Assembly (NCBI GenBank): GCA_902779645.1
Contig: CACZCH010000007.1
Location: 62,001 to 126,000, forward strand
Direction: 5' to 3'
From: an uncultured bacterium
Lineage (GTDB): Bacteria > Cyanobacteriota > Vampirovibrionia > Gastranaerophilales > Gastranaerophilaceae
Length of the DNA: 64,000 nucleotides
Shown here one piece after another: positions 61,433-64,000 of this stretch. The notes below the pieces were generated by a model. It worked only from the letters and a program-made list of their open reading frames with translations, made no database searches and was not told where the DNA came from. Position 1 is the stretch's first letter, and every line of letters begins with the position of its first letter. The translations under genes were made by a program, and so were the position numbers.

Positions 61433-61469
61433 CTTATATATATAAAGTATACAAATTTTTAATAATTGC
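61433..61469 (-). promoter_or_regulatory. Shared bipartite upstream motif, copy 4
   Basis: Minus-strand GCAATT (61469-61464), 14 bases, TACTT (61449-61445), 5 bases, ATATAAG (61439-61433). The spacer differs from the other copies, yet its length is exactly kept. Confidence 0.65.
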
Positions 61470-61503
61470 CATGTTTTAGCGATTTGTAAAATTTTTGTTA
61501 CAA

Positions 61504-61998
61504 TTATCTTATATAATCAAAAGTTTTTATTCTTTTTAATCTGGCTATTAGTGAAGATGGAAAAACATCTACATAGTGTCTTAATTTTTTTGCTGTATCA
61601 TTATATTTTTCTTTTTCTTGTTCAAATTCCTTTGTAAAATCTGTATATTTTGAAAAAGCCTCAGTTTCTTTAATTACAGGTAAAAGTTTTTCCATATTCA
61701 AGTATATTGCATTAGCGTAACCTATAATTCTTTCATTTCCGTCTTTTTCAAATGAAAAACTTAAAAGTTTTGTGATAAAATCTTCAGTTTCATTAACTGT
61801 ATCGGAATTGACTTTTTCGTTGTCTTTAATTTCTTCTAATAAACATTGGATTTTAAGAACGTATTCTTTTAATTTTTCAAAAAGTTTATTGAAAGCTTCT
61901 TTAGTATTATGCTTTGCTGTTACAAGCATTATATAGCTCCAAGCGAAACGCAGACATAATAATAAGATTATTAATAGCACTATTTCCAAAAATAACAT
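61504..61998 (-). CDS. LemA-like membrane-anchored protein
   Basis: The 164 residues have an N-terminal membrane helix (1-27) and a long helical bundle. The end, EKEKYNDTAKKLRHYVDVFPSSLIARLKRIKTFDYI, matches the LemA C-terminal pattern (YN, FPs-x-IA, near-terminal Tyr). LemA proteins face the periplasm or outside on a helical bundle; their role is unsettled. The first helix is divergent, so this is a distant member. Confidence 0.65.
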   Translation of the reverse strand: MLFLEIVLLIILLLCLRFAWSYIMLVTAKHNTKEAFNKLFEKLKEYVLKIQCLLEEIKDNEKVNSDTVNETEDFITKLLSFSFEKDGNERIIGYANAIYLNMEKLLPVIKETEAFSKYTDFTKEFEQEKEKYNDTAKKLRHYVDVFPSSLIARLKRIKTFDYIR

Positions 61999-62042
61999 AT
62001 AAACTACTCCTAATTAATATTAATATATCACAGAAAAATCGT

Positions 62043-64000
62043 CTAATATATATTCCCGTACATCCAATATGTTCTCAAGACTTTTTTGACGTAATTTTTT
62101 GTTTCGGGATAAGGAATTTGTTCAACGAATTCATCAGTATCGCTGTATTTAATCTTTGTAAACCAGCCGGAAACAGAACCTATTCCCCCGTTATATGCTG
62201 TTATTGCATACAAATCTCTGTTTAATAACGCACGTTTCAATCCCGAATAATATATGCTTCCTGCTGCAATATTCTTAACGGCAGAATCTAAATCTGCCTG
62301 AATATTATTATTTTTAAGAACTTCTGAATATGTGGAAGGCATTAACTGCATTAAGCCTTGTGCTCCGGCAAAGCTTTTTGCTTTAGGGTTAAAGTGGCTT
62401 TCTTCTTTGATTATAGATTCTAAAATAACAGGATTATTATTACCTTTTAGCTTATCTGCAATTTTATAGTAATGAAGCGGGTATACCAATCTCCATCTTA
62501 AGTCTTCAAAAGGCGGTTTAATATTAAGCTCTTCCATAGCATTTCGCGCCATTACAGCAGAAAGAGTATAGTTTCCTTTTTCATATGCAATCCAGCTTTG
62601 AATAAATTTATCGTTTTTGCATAATTCTTCAACTAAATCATAATCTTTAAGTAAAGCTAAATTTACAACAAGGTTATTGTCTAAAGATTTTTTATATGGA
62701 AAAATAACAGGTTTTTCTGTCAATTCTATAAATGGTAAAAATCCGTCGTCTTTATAAAGGTTATTATTTGCTCTGAATGCGTAATAAGAATCAGGATATT
62801 TGTATAATACCTGTTTATAATAATTCGTGGCACTTTCATAGTGTTTCAGTTTATATGCGATGCGTCCCATAAAATATGTGACGGCAGGGCTAGATTTTGA
62901 ATTGGAGAATTTTTTCATGTGTAAAAGCCCGATTCTCTGTGCATCATAATATTTTTTATGTAAATATTTGCTCAAGAATATATTATAAAGAGTTTCGGCA
63001 GAGAACTGACCATTCGGATATTTTTCGTAAATGGTTCTGTAACAAGCTTCTTTAACTTCATTGGGTGCAACTTCCGTACAGTTTAAATAGTCAATATAAT
63101 CAGCACCGGTCGATTTGTAGTTCTTGGACAAAAGATTTGAAATTCCTTCTTTTCTCGATGGGAAAGTAGCAATATATCCGTCAATTACTTCATAAACATC
63201 TTTTGGCTCTGTTGTTTGGGCAAAATCTTTCAGCCCTTTTTCCGTGTATTTTCGTCCGCCTTCTTTATTTCCGAGTTTGTATTCATTCCTTGCAAAATCT
63301 GCCCAGCTTTCGGAAATAGTAGTTTTATTTAAATATTCTTTAGCTTTTTCATATTCACCGTTTTGATAGTATGTTTTTGCGATAAGCAGATTGTCGTAAT
63401 TTGTTAGCGGAACTTCAAGTTTTTTTATTTCATTAATCGAATTTATTCCAAATCTTCCGTCCGGAGATTTTTCTATGTAATTTTTAAAATAAGTAAAAGC
63501 TTGATTTTTTGCTTTTGCTTGATGTTTTGGTGAAGAGGGCAGTTTTTCTACTGTAATTAATCCCAGATAGTAATTTGAAGCGATTGCGTAATCGCTCATA
63601 GGATATTTTTTTATAATTCTTTTAAACTGTCTTTTTGCACTTTTGTCTTTAAGTTCATACATCAAAACTGCCATATTATATTCACTTATTGGCACAATGG
63701 ATGTTCTTGATCCGGTATGTATTATTTTTTTATATTTTTTTATGGCAAGTTCTTTTTTGTCTAATGCCGTTGCGCATCTTGCCTGTCTAAAAAGAGCCGC
63801 TTCTTTTAGATTTGATTTATAAGATACTTTTCCGAATTCAACGTAAGCTTGTTCATAATTATTTTCTTTATACGCTTTCAGAGCTTCCGAATAGTTTTCA
63901 TATCCTTTTGAGCCTGCAGAAATATTGCTGTACATAAAATATCCGACAGTTACTAACAATAAAAATATTACTATATACAAATCATATTTTTTTCTTCTTC
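62043..64000 (-). CDS. TPR-containing Slt-type lytic murein transglycosylase (5' end beyond window)
   Basis: The visible part is over 645 residues: an N-terminal membrane anchor (YIVIFLLLVTVGYFMY), a long superhelix of TPR-like repeats (about 30-480), and a C-terminal SLT domain with catalytic Glu in IIKEESHFNPKAKSFAGAQGLMQLMPSTY and ITAYNGGIGSVSGW. This is the Slt70-like plan. The frame remains open to the window edge (upstream residues read EEKKYD), so the true start is probably outside; TTG 63980 is not convincing. It cleaves peptidoglycan in the periplasm. Confidence 0.88.
   Translation of the reverse strand, partial: RRKKYDLYIVIFLLLVTVGYFMYSNISAGSKGYENYSEALKAYKENNYEQAYVEFGKVSYKSNLKEAALFRQARCATALDKKELAIKKYKKIIHTGSRTSIVPISEYNMAVLMYELKDKSAKRQFKRIIKKYPMSDYAIASNYYLGLITVEKLPSSPKHQAKAKNQAFTYFKNYIEKSPDGRFGINSINEIKKLEVPLTNYDNLLIAKTYYQNGEYEKAKEYLNKTTISESWADFARNEYKLGNKEGGRKYTEKGLKDFAQTTEPKDVYEVIDGYIATFPSRKEGISNLLSKNYKSTGADYIDYLNCTEVAPNEVKEACYRTIYEKYPNGQFSAETLYNIFLSKYLHKKYYDAQRIGLLHMKKFSNSKSSPAVTYFMGRIAYKLKHYESATNYYKQVLYKYPDSYYAFRANNNLYKDDGFLPFIELTEKPVIFPYKKSLDNNLVVNLALLKDYDLVEELCKNDKFIQSWIAYEKGNYTLSAVMARNAMEELNIKPPFEDLRWRLVYPLHYYKIADKLKGNNNPVILESIIKEESHFNPKAKSFAGAQGLMQLMPSTYSEVLKNNNIQADLDSAVKNIAAGSIYYSGLKRALLNRDLYAITAYNGGIGSVSGWFTKIKYSDTDEFVEQIPYPETKNYVKKVLRTYWMYGNIY

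Noticed and set aside
16413..61469. Bipartite motif as a sigma-28 (FliA) promoter
   Set aside because: It lacks TAAA-N15-GCCGATAA and is absent from the flagellar genes in the window.

Overview
The window is a low-GC, AT-rich bacterial chromosome segment carrying about 70 densely packed protein genes and one tRNA. No rRNA, prophage, IS element or CRISPR array was seen. The organism was very probably a diderm: the flagellar cluster encodes both a P-ring (FlgI) and an L-ring (FlgH) protein, and there are many Sec-type signal peptides. The gene mix (PPi-dependent phosphofructokinase, L-lactate dehydrogenase, CstA, KtrB/TrkH-TrkA potassium uptake, a flagellum with a Maf glycosyltransferase, many lineage-specific orphans with an N-terminal FxG motif) fits a fermentative, motile, probably host-associated anaerobe. 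My best guess is a non-photosynthetic relative of cyanobacteria (Vampirovibrionia/Gastranaerophilales). This is inference from gene content and protein style, not a database match.

Layout. 0-9 kb: a secreted ADP-ribosyltransferase divergent from tyrS, mscL with a zinc-ribbon tail, the overlapping murD-ftsW-murG cell-wall operon, panD, bioD and mtnP. 9-15 kb: the flagellar sigma factor fliA, a secreted M16 protease and fusA. 15-25 kb: an orphan kinase-like protein, trkH-trkA, a DUF4145-type protein, a Maf-type glycosyltransferase overlapping dtd, PPi-phosphofructokinase and another orphan. 25-35 kb: rimO, cstA, a class II photolyase, a GNAT-like orphan, ldh, a frameshifted orphan, a tRNA-Val followed by a GT39-type glycosyltransferase, and pepA. 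35-40.5 kb: an XRE divergon with two operators, lspA, a secreted protein, a receiver-domain protein, split serine dehydratase and threonine synthase. 40.6-49.4 kb: a flagellar operon (transglycosylase, flgF, flgG, flgA, flgI, flgJ, a small protein, flgH, flgN, flgK, flgL), with flgK interrupted by a frameshift. 49.6-64 kb: a large phosphohexomutase, gtrA, comF, orphans, efp-accB-accC-serS, a PilZ protein, a HAD hydrolase, a LemA-like protein and a TPR-Slt transglycosylase cut by the window edge.

How the parts connect. The motility system is dispersed: fliA at 9 kb, maf at 21 kb, the structural operon at 41-49 kb and a YcgR-like PilZ protein at 59 kb. Envelope building recurs (murD/ftsW/murG, lspA, two transglycosylases, GT39, GtrA).

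The most interesting observation is a bipartite upstream sequence, (G/T)CAATT-N14-TACTT followed closely by ATATAAG. It has an invariant 14-base spacing and lies immediately upstream of four orphan genes of unknown function (15283-16368, 24404-25108, 53476-54678, 61002-61412), with a degenerate relative before a fifth (58926-59345). It looks like the control element of an undescribed regulon of lineage-specific proteins, some of which share the FxG motif. Other notable signals are 8-bp-periodic GTGANNAA arrays in intergenic DNA, a duplicated ~105-bp element directly after two stop codons, two frameshifted genes and several apparently leaderless promoters.
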